From: Rhodocyclaceae bacterium
GTDB lineage: Bacteria > Pseudomonadota > Gammaproteobacteria > Burkholderiales > CAIKXV01
Length of the DNA stretch: 40,836 bases
Reading direction: 5' to 3'
NCBI GenBank assembly: GCA_020248265.1
Contig: JADCHX010000032.1
Location: forward strand, 1 to 40,836
In this document: positions 16,420 to 24,952 of the stretch, in pieces
How the letters are laid out: the number at the start of each line of letters is the position of its first letter
How positions within the stretch are numbered: the first letter of the stretch is position 1
Made by a program: the position numbers and the translations under genes
Notes under the pieces: generated by a model
Databases searched by the model: none
What the model saw: only the letters and a program-made list of their open reading frames with translations
What the model was told of the DNA's origin: nothing

Positions 16420-17427
16420 TCAGTGCGTATCGTCGGCGGCCTGACGTTTCTCGTAGGCGTCGACGATGCGCTGGACGATCGGATGGCGGACCACGTCGGC
16501 CGAACTGAAATACGTGAAGCCGATGCCCTCGACGCTGGCCAGCACCGAGCGCGCGTCGATCAGGCCACTCTTCTGGCCGCGCGCCAGGTCGATCTGGGTG
16601 ACGTCGCCGGTGATCACCGCCCGCGTGCCGAAGCCGATCCGGGTGAGGAACATCTTCATCTGCTCGGGCGTGGTGTTCTGCGCCTCGTCGAGAATGATGA
16701 AAGACTGGTTGAGCGTGCGCCCGCGCATGTAGGCAAGCGGTGCCACTTCGATCGCGCTGCGCTCGAACAGCCGGCCGACCTTGTCGAACCCCATCAGGTC
16801 GTAGAGCGCGTCGTACAGCGGCCGCAGGTACGGGTCGACCTTCTGCGCGAGGTCTCCCGGCAGGAAGCCGAGGCGCTCGCCGGCCTCGACCGCAGGCCTC
16901 ACCAGAACGATGCGCTTGACCTGGTCACGCTCGATCGCGTCGACCGCGCTCGCCACCGCGAGGTAGGTCTTGCCGGTGCCCGCCGGACCGATGCCGAAGG
17001 TGATGTCGAACTGACGGATCTGTTCGAGGTACTGCTGTTGCGCCGGCGTGCGCGCGTGCAGGTCGTGCCGTCGGGTGATCAGTGCCGGGGCTGCCGGCGA
17101 TGCCGGCACATCCGCCGTGCCGGGCTCGGTGCCACCCTGGCGCCCGGCCTCGACCAGGCCGAGCTGCACGTCTTCCAGCGACACCTCGCGATCGGCGCCG
17201 GCGTAGAAGCGCTTGAGCGCCGAGAGGCCGATGCGCGCGCGGTCGAGTTCGCCGGTGAGCGAGAAGGTCGCGCCGCGGCGCGCGATCTTCACGGACAGGA
17301 TGCGCTCGATCGCACGCAGGTTCTCGTCGAGCGCGCCGCACAGGTTGGCCAGCCGCGGGTTGTCGACCGGCGTGAACGAGACCTGCAGCGTGCTGGGCCG
17401 GGCCTGGCCCTGGCTGCGCGCGGTCAT
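16420..17427 (-). CDS. ybeZ: PhoH-like ATPase (YbeZ)
   Basis: PhoH/YbeZ is a cytosolic P-loop ATPase that works with YbeY in RNA metabolism. The 335-residue protein has an N-terminal KH-like region (about 15-80), Walker A GPAGTGKT (147-154), Walker [11 protein letters not shown] and [11 protein letters not shown]. The open frame extends far upstream, but ATG 17427, overlapping the miaB stop (ATGA), gives the family start and length. The neighbouring ybeY and corC confirm the assignment. Confidence 0.94.
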   Translation of the reverse strand: MTARSQGQARPSTLQVSFTPVDNPRLANLCGALDENLRAIERILSVKIARRGATFSLTGELDRARIGLSALKRFYAGADREVSLEDVQLGLVEAGRQGGTEPGTADVPASPAAPALITRRHDLHARTPAQQQYLEQIRQFDITFGIGPAGTGKTYLAVASAVDAIERDQVKRIVLVRPAVEAGERLGFLPGDLAQKVDPYLRPLYDALYDLMGFDKVGRLFERSAIEVAPLAYMRGRTLNQSFIILDEAQNTTPEQMKMFLTRIGFGTRAVITGDVTQIDLARGQKSGLIDARSVLASVEGIGFTYFSSADVVRHPIVQRIVDAYEKRQAADDTH

Positions 17428-18800
17428 CGTACGGTGCCGGCTGCAGCGCCGGCAGGATCGTCTGCCAGCTGCGGCGGCAGCGAGCCCGGTACCACGCCAC
17501 GCAGCGTGTGCGCGCGTGCTTCGGTGATCTCGATGTCGATGATCCTGCCGATCAGGCGCGCCGCGCCGGCGAAGTTCACTACCCGGTTGTTCGACGTGCG
17601 GGCCGCGAGTTCGGAAGGATCGCGGCGCGACGGCCCGGTCACCAGCACGCGCTGCAGGCTGCCGACCATCGACTCGCTGACCGCGGCGGCGGTCGCATCG
17701 ACCAGCGCCTGCAGTCGGCGTACGCGTGCGTTCTTCACGTCGGCGGGCACGTCGTCGGCCATCCCGGCGGCAGGTGTCCCGGGGCGCGCGCTGTAGGCGA
17801 AACAGAAGCTGCCGTCGAACGCCATCGTTTCGGCGAGCTTCAGGGTGTGCATGAAATCTTCCTCGCTCTCTCCGGGAAAACCGACGATGAAATCGGATGT
17901 GATGGAGATATCCGGGCACGCGCGACGCAGCCGGCGCACGATCGACTTGTACTCGAGGGCGGTATAGCCGCGTTTCATCGCCGCGAGTACCCGGTCTGAG
18001 CCGGACTGCACCGGCAGGTGCACGTGGGCGGCAAGCTTCGGCAGTCGGGCATGGGCATCGACCAGCCGGTCGCTGAACTCGCGCGGGTGCGACGTGGTGT
18101 AGCGGATCCGCTCGATGCCCGGGATCTCGCACACGCAGTCGAGCAGAGCCGCGAAGTCGGCGTCGGCGTCGTCACCGCTGCCGCGCCATGCGTTCACGTT
18201 CTGCCCGAGCAGGGTGATTTCGTGTACGCCGCGCTGCGCCAGTTCCGCCACTTCGACAAGCACGTCTTCGAGCGGACGCGAAATCTCCTCGCCGCGCGTG
18301 TAGGGAACAATGCAGTAGCTGCAGTACTTGCTGCAGCCTTCCATCACCGACACATAGGCAGAGGCGCCTTCGATACGCGCCGGCGGCAGGTTGTCGAACT
18401 TCTCGATCTCGGGAAACGAGATGTCGACCTGCGGCCGGCCGCTCGACAGTCGCCGCGCGATCATCTCGGGCAGGCGGTGCAGGGTCTGCGGCCCGAACAC
18501 GAGGTCGACATAGGGTGCGCGGCCGATGATCGACTCGCCTTCCTGGCTGGCCACGCAGCCGCCGACGCCGATCAGCACACCGGGGCGTGCCGCCTTGAGT
18601 TCGCGTACCCGTCCGAGATCGTTGAACACCTTCTCCTGTGCCTTCTCGCGCACCGAGCAGGTATTGAACAGGATCACATCGGCCTCGGCGGGGTCCGATA
18701 CCTGCTCCAGGCCGTTGCGGGCGTGCAGGATATCGGCCATCTTGTCCGAGTCGTACTCGTTCATCTGGCAGCCGAAGGTGCGGATGTAGAGCTTGCGCAT
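17424..18800 (-). CDS. miaB: tRNA-2-methylthio-N6-dimethylallyladenosine synthase
   Basis: MiaB is a radical-SAM methylthiotransferase that modifies A37 of tRNAs reading UNN codons. Both clusters are visible: the auxiliary [4Fe-4S] ligands Cys11 (TFGCQMN), Cys48 (NTCSVRE) and Cys82 (GGCVAS), and the SAM cluster Cys156, Cys160 and Cys163 (CSKYCSYC). A TRAM domain ends the protein. ATG 18800 ([11 protein letters not shown]) gives 458 residues and the conserved start; ATG 18830 or GTG/ATG codons further up are possible but add a non-conserved Pro/Arg-rich tail. First gene of the operon with phoH, ybeY, corC and lnt. Confidence 0.95.
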   Translation of the reverse strand: MRKLYIRTFGCQMNEYDSDKMADILHARNGLEQVSDPAEADVILFNTCSVREKAQEKVFNDLGRVRELKAARPGVLIGVGGCVASQEGESIIGRAPYVDLVFGPQTLHRLPEMIARRLSSGRPQVDISFPEIEKFDNLPPARIEGASAYVSVMEGCSKYCSYCIVPYTRGEEISRPLEDVLVEVAELAQRGVHEITLLGQNVNAWRGSGDDADADFAALLDCVCEIPGIERIRYTTSHPREFSDRLVDAHARLPKLAAHVHLPVQSGSDRVLAAMKRGYTALEYKSIVRRLRRACPDISITSDFIVGFPGESEEDFMHTLKLAETMAFDGSFCFAYSARPGTPAAGMADDVPADVKNARVRRLQALVDATAAAVSESMVGSLQRVLVTGPSRRDPSELAARTSNNRVVNFAGAARLIGRIIDIEITEARAHTLRGVVPGSLPPQLADDPAGAAAGTVR

Positions 18801-18885
18801 GGGGCGGTCGCTGGAGGGCGGACGGGTCATCGGCCTGCCGGGCTCAGGCGCGGACGTGCCGTCGGCGCCTGGCGGGCGGGGGCGG

Positions 18886-19212
18886 TCAGCGCGCACGCAG
18901 CCGCTGGAGTTCGTCCGGCGTCAGCAGGAACATGCGCTGGACGTCTCCATTGCCGTCGAAGAAGATGTAGGCGGCAGCTCGGGGGGGAATCTGTGCATGC
19001 AGGATGGTGCGGTTGTTCTGGTCGACGATGATGCCGCCCGGTGCCATGCGGAACGCCCTTGAGTCGATCTGCACCATCGGTAGCGGCAAGGTCGGATTCG
19101 CAGCCAGGACGCCGACCACGCCGCCCGCAGGCAGGTTACGCTGGAACTGTGCCCTGGCCTCCGCCGGCGAGAACGCCACGGCGCAGAGGAGCAGCGCGAG
19201 CAGCGACAGCAT
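18886..19212 (-). CDS. Small exported protein of unknown function
   Basis: The product is about 108 residues from ATG 19212, beginning with a clear signal peptide ([21 protein letters not shown]) likely cut after the AxA-type site. A TTG 18 bases upstream is an alternative. The mature part is about 85 residues, with [25 protein letters not shown] and a C-terminal [15 protein letters not shown]. It may be periplasmic. I do not recognise the family. It lies upstream of miaB in the same direction, 85 bases away, and may share its transcript. Confidence 0.65.
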   Translation of the reverse strand: MLSLLALLLCAVAFSPAEARAQFQRNLPAGGVVGVLAANPTLPLPMVQIDSRAFRMAPGGIIVDQNNRTILHAQIPPRAAAYIFFDGNGDVQRMFLLTPDELQRLRAR

Positions 19213-19365
19213 GCCGCGCCGCTCATGCAAGGCGCGTTGCCAAGACGTGGCAGGGCCGACGGACAGCCCCCGGACAACGGAGCTGCCCGTGCGGCGGCCT
19301 GAGCGGCATGCCGTGCGGCAGACGGACTGAGCGACCTGGATAATGGACCGGGTCTCCGGAATACT

Positions 19366-19441
19366 TGGTGGCGAATCAGGGATTTGAACCCCGGACCAAC
19401 GGATTATGATTCCGCTGCTCTAACCGCTGAGCTAATTCGCC
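19366..19441 (-). tRNA. tRNA with CAU anticodon (Ile2-type or elongator Met)
   Basis: The 76-base gene folds fully: 7-base acceptor stem GGCGAAT/ATTCGCC, D arm GCTC/GAGC, anticodon stem GCGGA/TCCGT around ATCATAA, variable loop TGGTC, T arm with TTCAAAT, and an encoded CCA. The anticodon is CAU. The D-loop (AGCGGTTA) and the stretch TAATCCGTTGGTC resemble E. coli ileX (tRNA-Ile2, whose C34 is changed to lysidine by TilS) more than elongator tRNA-Met, but I cannot decide firmly. It is not an initiator: it lacks the three G-C pairs in the anticodon stem, and its first pair is G-C. Confidence 0.92.
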
Positions 19442-19453
19442 ACGGGGGTGCGG

Positions 19454-19482
19454 ATTTTAGGTTCGCCCGCCGATCGAGTCAA
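19454..19482 (-). promoter_or_regulatory. Promoter of the CAU tRNA gene
   Basis: On the minus strand TTGACT (19477-19482) and TAAAAT (19454-19459) are spaced by exactly 17 bases, with the tRNA 5' end 12 bases further on. This is a strong sigma-70 promoter. Its -35 box touches the ribosome site of the divergent hydroxylase gene. Confidence 0.75.
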
Positions 19483-19483
19483 T

Positions 19484-19488
19484 GGAGG
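19484..19488 (+). promoter_or_regulatory. Ribosome binding site deciding the start of the UbiH-like gene
   Basis: GGAGG lies 5 bases before ATG 19494 and 8 bases before ATG 19497. It overlaps the earlier in-frame ATG at 19482, which has no ribosome site of its own. Hence 19494 or 19497 is the real start. Confidence 0.65.
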
Positions 19489-19493
19489 GCGCA

Positions 19494-20711
19494 ATGATGG
19501 CTGTTTCTTTTTCCGCCGCAGGGTCGGCATCCCGACCCGATGCGGTCGTCGTTGGTGCCGGCCTGATCGGTGCCGCTGCCGTGCTGGGACTCACGGAGGC
19601 CGGGCTGCGCGTCTGCTGGGTGGCGGCGCCGGGCGCCGATGCCGGCCCGGCGGCGGCCCCTGGCGCAGCGCCCGGCTGGGACAGCCGGGTCTACGCGGTC
19701 AGCCCGGGCAGCATCGAATGGCTGTCTTCGGTCGGTGCCTGGCGTGGGGTGGACGGCACGCGGACCTGCGACGTGACCGCGATGCGGGTCAGTGGCGACG
19801 ATGGCCGCTCGGGTATCGGCTTCGACAGCCACGATGCCCGCATGCCGCGGCTGGCGGTGATCTGCGAGTCGTCCAACCTCGCGTGCGCGCTGGAAAGGGC
19901 GGTTGCAGCCCGGGGCGATACGGTCACCCGCATCGCCGGTCCGGTGGTCGACCTGCGTGTCGGCGAGCGTACGGCATCGGTCGGCCTGTCCGGCGGTACG
20001 ACGTTACGCACGCCGCTGGTGGTCGCAGCCGATGGGGCCGGATCGACCGTGCGCGAGCTGGCCGGTATTGCCGTCGACCGGCGCGACTACGGCCATACCG
20101 CGGTGGTCGCGAACTTCCGGTGCGCTGTGCCGCACCACGGCGTGGCCCGACAGTGGTTCTTCGGCGACGCGGTGCTGGCGCTGCTGCCGCTGCCCGGCGA
20201 CCTGCGCTCGATGGTCTGGTCGTGTGCCGACGCGCATGCGGCCTGGCTGCTCGGCCTGCCGCTCGAGGCGCTGGCCGGCGAGGTGGCACGGGTCGCCGGC
20301 GGCGAGGCTGGCAGCCTGCAGGCGCTGGCGCCCGCCTGCGGCTTCCCGCTGCGCCTGCAGCGCGTGTCGCAGCTGGTAGGTCCGCGGGTGGCGCTGGTAG
20401 GCGATGCCGCGCATACCGTGCATCCGCTGGCCGGGCAGGGGATGAACCTCGGCTTCGGTGACTGCCGGGAACTGTCCGCCGTGCTGTCCGCGCGCGGTCC
20501 GCAGTCGGATCCCGGCGACCTCGGTCTGCTGCGGCGCTACCAGCGCGGGCGCGCCGAACCGATCGCCACGATGCGATTCGCAACGGACGGTCTGTTCAGG
20601 TTGTTCTCGTCCACGCTGCCCGGCGTGGCCCGCCTGCGCAACTTCGGCATGGGATGGGTCGACCGGACGCCCTTGCTCAAGCGGGAGCTGATGGCTGCCG
20701 CGATGGACTGA
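19494..20711 (+). CDS. UbiH/UbiF/COQ6-family FAD-dependent hydroxylase
   Basis: This flavoprotein family hydroxylates the aromatic ring during ubiquinone synthesis. The protein is about 405 residues. It has the N-terminal FAD site VVVGAGLIGAAA, the middle DG motif VVAADGAGSTVRELAG, and the second FAD motif VALVGDAAHTVHPLAGQGMNLGFGD that is diagnostic of UbiH-type enzymes. Which ring position it acts on (C1, C5 or C6) cannot be told from sequence. It is followed by dsbC after 125 bases, a pairing I recall from Burkholderiales. Another ubiquinone gene, coq7, lies at 30860. Confidence 0.87.
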   Translation: MMAVSFSAAGSASRPDAVVVGAGLIGAAAVLGLTEAGLRVCWVAAPGADAGPAAAPGAAPGWDSRVYAVSPGSIEWLSSVGAWRGVDGTRTCDVTAMRVSGDDGRSGIGFDSHDARMPRLAVICESSNLACALERAVAARGDTVTRIAGPVVDLRVGERTASVGLSGGTTLRTPLVVAADGAGSTVRELAGIAVDRRDYGHTAVVANFRCAVPHHGVARQWFFGDAVLALLPLPGDLRSMVWSCADAHAAWLLGLPLEALAGEVARVAGGEAGSLQALAPACGFPLRLQRVSQLVGPRVALVGDAAHTVHPLAGQGMNLGFGDCRELSAVLSARGPQSDPGDLGLLRRYQRGRAEPIATMRFATDGLFRLFSSTLPGVARLRNFGMGWVDRTPLLKRELMAAAMD

Positions 20712-20836
20712 ACGCCCGCCGTTCGCACGCTCAGGCACGCCGCATGTCGGCCTGGCGCCGCACAGGTGCGGCGGCATGCGACGATACTCAGGGCATGTCG
20801 CCTCTTCCAGCCCCTGTACCTACGGAAAAAACATCG

Positions 20837-21592
20837 ATGAAGCTCTTCCGAACCTGTCGCTGGCTCGCCGCCTGCTTCCTTGCGCTGTCGTCCGCACTGC
20901 CGCTGTCGGCAGGAGCCCAGGAGCAGCTGATCCGCAAGGCGATTGGCGAGAAGTTCCCGAATGCGAAGGTCGAAAGCATCACGAAGACCCCGTTCCCGGG
21001 GCTGCTCGAAATGGTGATCGACGGTACCGTGTTCTACACCGACGAGAAGTTCACGTTCGTGGTCGACGGCAGTCTGATCGAGACCAAGACATGGAGCAAC
21101 ATCACCCAGGCCCGGCGCGACGAGATCGAGGCGCGGCTGCAGGGCCCGATCGCGTTCCGCGAGTTGCCGCTGTCCCAGGCGGTGAAGACCGTCAAGGGCA
21201 ATGGCCGGCGCGTGATCGCGACCTTCGAAGACCCGAACTGCGGCTTCTGCCGGCAGTTCCACAGCCAGCTCGCGAAGCTGAACGACGTGACGATCTACAC
21301 CTTCCTGTATCCGATCATCTCGCCGCCCGATTCGGTGGAGAAGTCGCGTGCGGTCTGGTGCTCGAAGGATCGTTCGCGGGCATGGGACGAAGTGATGACC
21401 ACCGGCAAGATCGCACCGGCGGCGGCCAACTGCAAGGCGCCGATCGACGAGGTGCTGAGGCTCGGCCAGAAGTACAACGTGAAGTCGACGCCGACCATCT
21501 TCCTGTCCGATGGCACGCGGTTGCGTGGGGCGCTGCCGGTCGAACAGCTCGAGCTGGCGATCGCGGCTGCGGCGAAGGCCCCGCGCAAGTAG
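20837..21592 (+). CDS. dsbC: Thiol:disulfide interchange protein DsbC
   Basis: DsbC is a periplasmic V-shaped homodimer that isomerises wrong disulfides. The 251-residue protein has a signal peptide ending SAGA-QEQ (about residue 27), the N-terminal dimerisation domain, and the thioredoxin-like domain with active site CGFC (135-138, in FEDPNCGFCRQF). The structural Cys pair (VWCSKD, ANCKAP) and the cis-Pro loop KSTPTIFLSDG are also present. ATG 20837 is chosen by the signal peptide; the upstream 120 bases contain a GC stem but no clear promoter. Confidence 0.94.
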   Translation: MKLFRTCRWLAACFLALSSALPLSAGAQEQLIRKAIGEKFPNAKVESITKTPFPGLLEMVIDGTVFYTDEKFTFVVDGSLIETKTWSNITQARRDEIEARLQGPIAFRELPLSQAVKTVKGNGRRVIATFEDPNCGFCRQFHSQLAKLNDVTIYTFLYPIISPPDSVEKSRAVWCSKDRSRAWDEVMTTGKIAPAAANCKAPIDEVLRLGQKYNVKSTPTIFLSDGTRLRGALPVEQLELAIAAAAKAPRK

Positions 21593-21620
21593 GCGCAGCC
21601 ATGGCGGCTGCCTCGGGCGC

Positions 21621-22343
21621 TTGGTCGCGCTGAGCGGGTTCGCGGGCGCCGGCTATCCGCGCGGCGATGCGTGGCCGCTGGCGCAGGGCGAACGCCGGCT
21701 CGCGGCCTTCATCGTCGCGTCGCTGCTGCTGCACCTGCTGCTCGGCCTCGACTGGGGATTCGACAGCGGACGGCGTCCGGCCCAGGGGCCTGCGTCGATC
21801 ACCGCACGGCTGGCACCGGCGTCCGACCCGCTCGTACAGGGCGTGCTCGCGCTGGCCGATGCGCAGCCGGAGACTTCGAGCATGCCCGCCGAGGGCGCGC
21901 CCGGTGCGGTGCCGATGGTGGCTCCGGCACCGGTGCCGGAGACTTCTCCTGCCCTGCTGCCGCGCGAGCCGGTCGAGCCCACGCCCCGGCCTGCTGACCC
22001 CGCGCCACAGGCTGGTCCCGAACGCGCCGGAGCGGCCGCCCCCAACTGGTACACCGGTCGTGACCTCGATGTGCTGCCGCGCCCGCTGGGCCCGGTCGAT
22101 CCGGTATTCCCGCTCAACGCGCAGTTGCGCGGCGTGTCCGGAAGGGTGACGCTCGCGCTGTCGATCGACGCTACCGGGCGGGTGGTCGATGCTTCGGTGG
22201 TGCGAGCAGACCCGCCAGGCTTCTTCGAGGAGTCTTCGCTGGCGGCTTTCCGGTCTGCGCCGTTCGCGCCGGGCATCAAGGGCGGCCGTCCGGTGCACTC
22301 GAAGGTCCAGACGGTCGTGGTGTTCGAGCTCGGCCCGCGCTGA
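21621..22343 (+). CDS. Second TonB-family energy transducer-like protein
   Basis: One hydrophobic anchor (AAFIVASLLLHLLLG) is followed by a periplasmic linker very rich in Pro, Ala and Glu (PAPVPETSP..., PVEPTPRPADPAPQ). A C-terminal TonB-type domain follows with PVDPVFPLNAQLRGVSG and a strand pair ending VQTVVVFELG. The start is uncertain: in-frame candidates are ATG 21510 and GTG 21525 (both inside dsbC) and TTG 21621; the last avoids long overlap but has no good ribosome site. No exbB or exbD is nearby. It is convergent with mltA, stops 15 bases apart. Confidence 0.75.
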   Translation: MVALSGFAGAGYPRGDAWPLAQGERRLAAFIVASLLLHLLLGLDWGFDSGRRPAQGPASITARLAPASDPLVQGVLALADAQPETSSMPAEGAPGAVPMVAPAPVPETSPALLPREPVEPTPRPADPAPQAGPERAGAAAPNWYTGRDLDVLPRPLGPVDPVFPLNAQLRGVSGRVTLALSIDATGRVVDASVVRADPPGFFEESSLAAFRSAPFAPGIKGGRPVHSKVQTVVVFELGPR

Positions 22344-22358
22344 CCGCCTGCGCGGGGC

Positions 22359-23672
22359 TCAGGGCCGCCCTGGCTTCATCCCGCGCGGCAGCAGCAGCCA
22401 CATCGAACCGTTCTCGCGCATCCGGCCGGCCGATTCCCCTGCAGCCGTCCCGAAGCCCCAGAACAGGTCGGCCCGGATCGTGCCGACGATCGCACCGCCG
22501 GTGTCCTGTGCGAAGGTCAGGCGCTCGATCGGCTCGCCATCGAGCGGGTCCCGGGTGACCAGCCAGACTGGCGTACCGAGCATCACCGAACGGGGATCGA
22601 TCGCGATGCTGCGCATCGGGGTGAGCGGCACGCCGAGCGAGCCGGGCGGGCCACTGGCGGCTGACTGCCCGCTGCCGTTCGGATTGCCTGCGGGGGCGGG
22701 CTGCGGCGGCAGTTCCCGGAAGAACACCCGGCTCGGGTTCGAATGCAGGATCGGTGTGACCTTGTCCGGATTTGCGGTCGCCCACTTGCGGATGCCCTGC
22801 ATCGTCGCCTCCTCGAGCGATAGTTCGCCGCGCTCGACCAGCGTGCGTCCGATCGCACGGTACGGATGGCCGTTCTGGTCGGCATAGCCCAGCCGCACCA
22901 CGGTACCGTCGGGCAGCTGCACGCGTCCCGAGCCCTGGATCTCGAGGAAGAAGGCGTCCAGGCGATCGTCCACCCACAGCAGTTCGCGGCCCTTGAGGCT
23001 CGCGGTGCCGCGGTCGATGTCGCTGCGGGAGAAGTAGGGCAGCAGCCTTCGGCCCTCCAGGCGGCCGCGTACACGCTGCCCCTTGAGTTGCGGATACAGG
23101 TCGCCGAGGTCGACCGTCACCAGGTCGTCGGGCACGCCGTACAACGGGTAGCGGTAGCGTGCATCGCGAGTGCGGTTGCCGCGCAGCAGCGGCTCGTAGT
23201 AGCCGGTGATCAGGCCACTGCCCTTCTCGGTACCGTCGGTATCGACTGCGATCAGGCGGTACGGCTGGAAGTGGCGCTCGAAGAACGCTCGCACGCGGGG
23301 CGTATCGAGGGTGTCCGCCTGTGGCATGGCGTCGGCTGCGCGACAGGTTTCGAGCCAGGGCGCTGCCGCACGGCGGGAGACCAGTGCCCGGCAGCTCTCG
23401 CGCAACGCCGGCCATGCTTCGTGCACGCGGTCCGATTGCCATCCGGGCAGCGCCTTCCACGCCACCGGCTCATGCCGGATCGGCGAGAATGGGGCGGGCT
23501 GCTTCGGCGCCGCCAGGGTTGCCGATGGCGGTGCGGCCGCCGGCGCGCCGTCGAGCGGCGCCGGCTGTACCGTGGCCTGTGGCGGCGCGGACGGCGCGGT
23601 CGGCGGCGTCGCGCAACCACCGAGCAGCAGGAGAAAGCCAGCCAGCAGGCCGGTGCGGCGGCAGTCAGTCAT
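22359..23672 (-). CDS. mltA: Membrane-bound lytic murein transglycosylase A
   Basis: MltA is an outer-membrane lipoprotein that cleaves glycan strands of peptidoglycan, leaving 1,6-anhydro ends. The 437-residue protein has a lipoprotein signal with lipobox LLGGC, a Pro/Ala-rich linker, then the MltA domain: TGYYEPLLRGN, YPLYGVPDDL, RLDAFFLEIQGSGRVQLPDG, and the 3D domain containing TFAQDTGGAIVGTIRADLFWG with the catalytic Asp. An insertion rich in Pro, Gly and Ser sits near residue 330 (PQPAPAGNPNGSGQ). ATG 23672 starts the signal peptide. Confidence 0.94.
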   Translation of the reverse strand: MTDCRRTGLLAGFLLLLGGCATPPTAPSAPPQATVQPAPLDGAPAAAPPSATLAAPKQPAPFSPIRHEPVAWKALPGWQSDRVHEAWPALRESCRALVSRRAAAPWLETCRAADAMPQADTLDTPRVRAFFERHFQPYRLIAVDTDGTEKGSGLITGYYEPLLRGNRTRDARYRYPLYGVPDDLVTVDLGDLYPQLKGQRVRGRLEGRRLLPYFSRSDIDRGTASLKGRELLWVDDRLDAFFLEIQGSGRVQLPDGTVVRLGYADQNGHPYRAIGRTLVERGELSLEEATMQGIRKWATANPDKVTPILHSNPSRVFFRELPPQPAPAGNPNGSGQSAASGPPGSLGVPLTPMRSIAIDPRSVMLGTPVWLVTRDPLDGEPIERLTFAQDTGGAIVGTIRADLFWGFGTAAGESAGRMRENGSMWLLLPRGMKPGRP

Positions 23673-23689
23673 TGTTTTCGGGAACCCTG

Positions 23690-23815
23690 ATGGATGCTGG
23701 ATTCGCATTGCTGCTGTTCGAAGCTGCGGTCGCGCTCGGCCTGCTGGTGTTCATCGTCTGGTGGACACTGCCCCGCAAGAAGCGCGACGACGACCGGCGG
23801 CCGCCGGGACGGTGA
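23690..23815 (+). CDS. 41-residue single-span membrane protein
   Basis: ATG 23690 with GGGAA upstream opens a short frame with one membrane helix (residues 5-26, FALLLFEAAVALGLLVFIVWW) and a basic, polar tail (LPRKKRDDDRR). It lies between and is divergent from mltA, with only 17 bases between the two starts. The topology is that of small membrane proteins seen beside mltA in related bacteria as I recall; function unknown. Confidence 0.6.
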   Translation: MDAGFALLLFEAAVALGLLVFIVWWTLPRKKRDDDRRPPGR

Positions 23816-23850
23816 GCGAATGTCGGCGGCCGCGGCTCAGTCGATGGATG

Positions 23851-24228
23851 TCAGTGCAGGACCCGCGGTACCGACAGCGTGAACTCGGGGATGTCGGCAT
23901 CGAACCGCGTGCCGTCCTCGGCGACCATCTGGTAGGTGCCCCGCATCGTCCCCACTGACGTCGCAAGTGCGGTGCCGCTCGTGTACTCGAAGCTCTGCTT
24001 CGGCTCGAGCGTGGGCTGCTCGCCCACGACGCCGGGGCCGCGCACTTCCTGTATCTGGCTGTTTGCGTCGGTGATGATCCAGTGCCGCGACAGCAGTTGC
24101 GCCGGCATGCCGCCGGTGTTCGTGATCGTGATGGTGTAGGCGAACACGAAGCGCGATGCCGACTCGTCCGACTGCTCAGGAATGAAGACGCTTTTCGCGG
24201 CGACGGTGATGTCGTAATTGTTCTTCAA
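23851..24228 (-). CDS. apaG: ApaG domain protein
   Basis: ApaG proteins are single immunoglobulin-like (fibronectin-III type) domains linked to Co2+ tolerance in enterobacteria; the molecular role is not settled. The sequence YDITVAAKSVFIPEQSDESASRFVFAYTITITNTG, read in parts, and RHWIITDANSQIQEVRGPGVVGEQP with the GMPRGTYQM-like end are diagnostic. TTG 24228 gives 125 residues, the usual size; ATG 24270 would add 14 residues and leave only 13 bases to the rpe start. Divergent from rpe. Confidence 0.9.
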   Translation of the reverse strand: MKNNYDITVAAKSVFIPEQSDESASRFVFAYTITITNTGGMPAQLLSRHWIITDANSQIQEVRGPGVVGEQPTLEPKQSFEYTSGTALATSVGTMRGTYQMVAEDGTRFDADIPEFTLSVPRVLH

Positions 24229-24283
24229 GGCGGTCGATGTCCTGTCGGATAAACTATGTCGGCTGACCATCCAGGGCTGAACC

Positions 24284-24952
24284 ATGCATCTGATCGCACC
24301 GAGCATTCTCTCCGCCGACTTCGCCCGCCTGGGAGAAGAAGTCACCAACGTGCTCGCGGCGGGCGCAGACTGGATCCACTTCGACGTGATGGACAACCAC
24401 TACGTCCCCAACCTGACTATCGGTCCGCTGGTGTGCGAGGCGATAAGGCCGTTGACTCAGGCTCCGATCGACGTGCACCTGATGGTCAGCCCGGTCGACC
24501 GGATCGTACCCGATTTCGCCAGGGCGGGCGCCAGCCTGATCTCCTTTCATCCCGAGGCTTCGGACCATGTGGACCGCACGATCGACCTGATCCGCGACCA
24601 CGGCTGCAAGGCGGGACTGGTGTTCAATCCGGCCTCTTCGCTCGACGCGCTCGAGTATGTGATGCACAAGATCGACCTGGTACTCATCATGTCGGTGAAT
24701 CCCGGCTTCGGCGGGCAGGCGTTCAATCCGGCGGTGCTGCCGAAGGTGCGCGCTGCGCGCGAACGCATCGCGCGCAGCGGCCGCGACATCCGGCTCGAGG
24801 TCGATGGCGGAGTGAAGATCGAGAACATCGCGCAGATCGCGCGCGCCGGCGCCGACACCTTCGTTGCCGGCTCGGCCATCTTCGGCGCGAGCGACTATGC
24901 GAAGGTGATCGCGGCGATGCGCGGCGAACTCGCGACGGTGACACAGCCATGA
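24284..24952 (+). CDS. rpe: Ribulose-phosphate 3-epimerase
   Basis: Rpe interconverts ribulose 5-phosphate and xylulose 5-phosphate in the pentose phosphate and Calvin pathways. The 222-residue TIM barrel shows [15 protein letters not shown] at the start, [14 protein letters not shown] with metal-binding His and Asp, DVHLMV, the SVNPGFGGQ phosphate loop and LEVDGGVK. The stop overlaps the start of gph by four bases (ATGA). First gene of the rpe-gph-trpE unit. Confidence 0.96.
   Translation: MHLIAPSILSADFARLGEEVTNVLAAGADWIHFDVMDNHYVPNLTIGPLVCEAIRPLTQAPIDVHLMVSPVDRIVPDFARAGASLISFHPEASDHVDRTIDLIRDHGCKAGLVFNPASSLDALEYVMHKIDLVLIMSVNPGFGGQAFNPAVLPKVRAARERIARSGRDIRLEVDGGVKIENIAQIARAGADTFVAGSAIFGASDYAKVIAAMRGELATVTQP

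Noticed and set aside
17428-18132. N-terminal extension of the phoH frame
   Set aside because: It overlaps miaB in another frame; ATG 17427 gives the normal PhoH length and an ATGA overlap.
20756-20773. GC hairpin (CGCCGCA/TGCGGCG) between the UbiH-like gene and dsbC as a terminator
   Set aside because: It has no T-tract and a short stem, so it is not supported.
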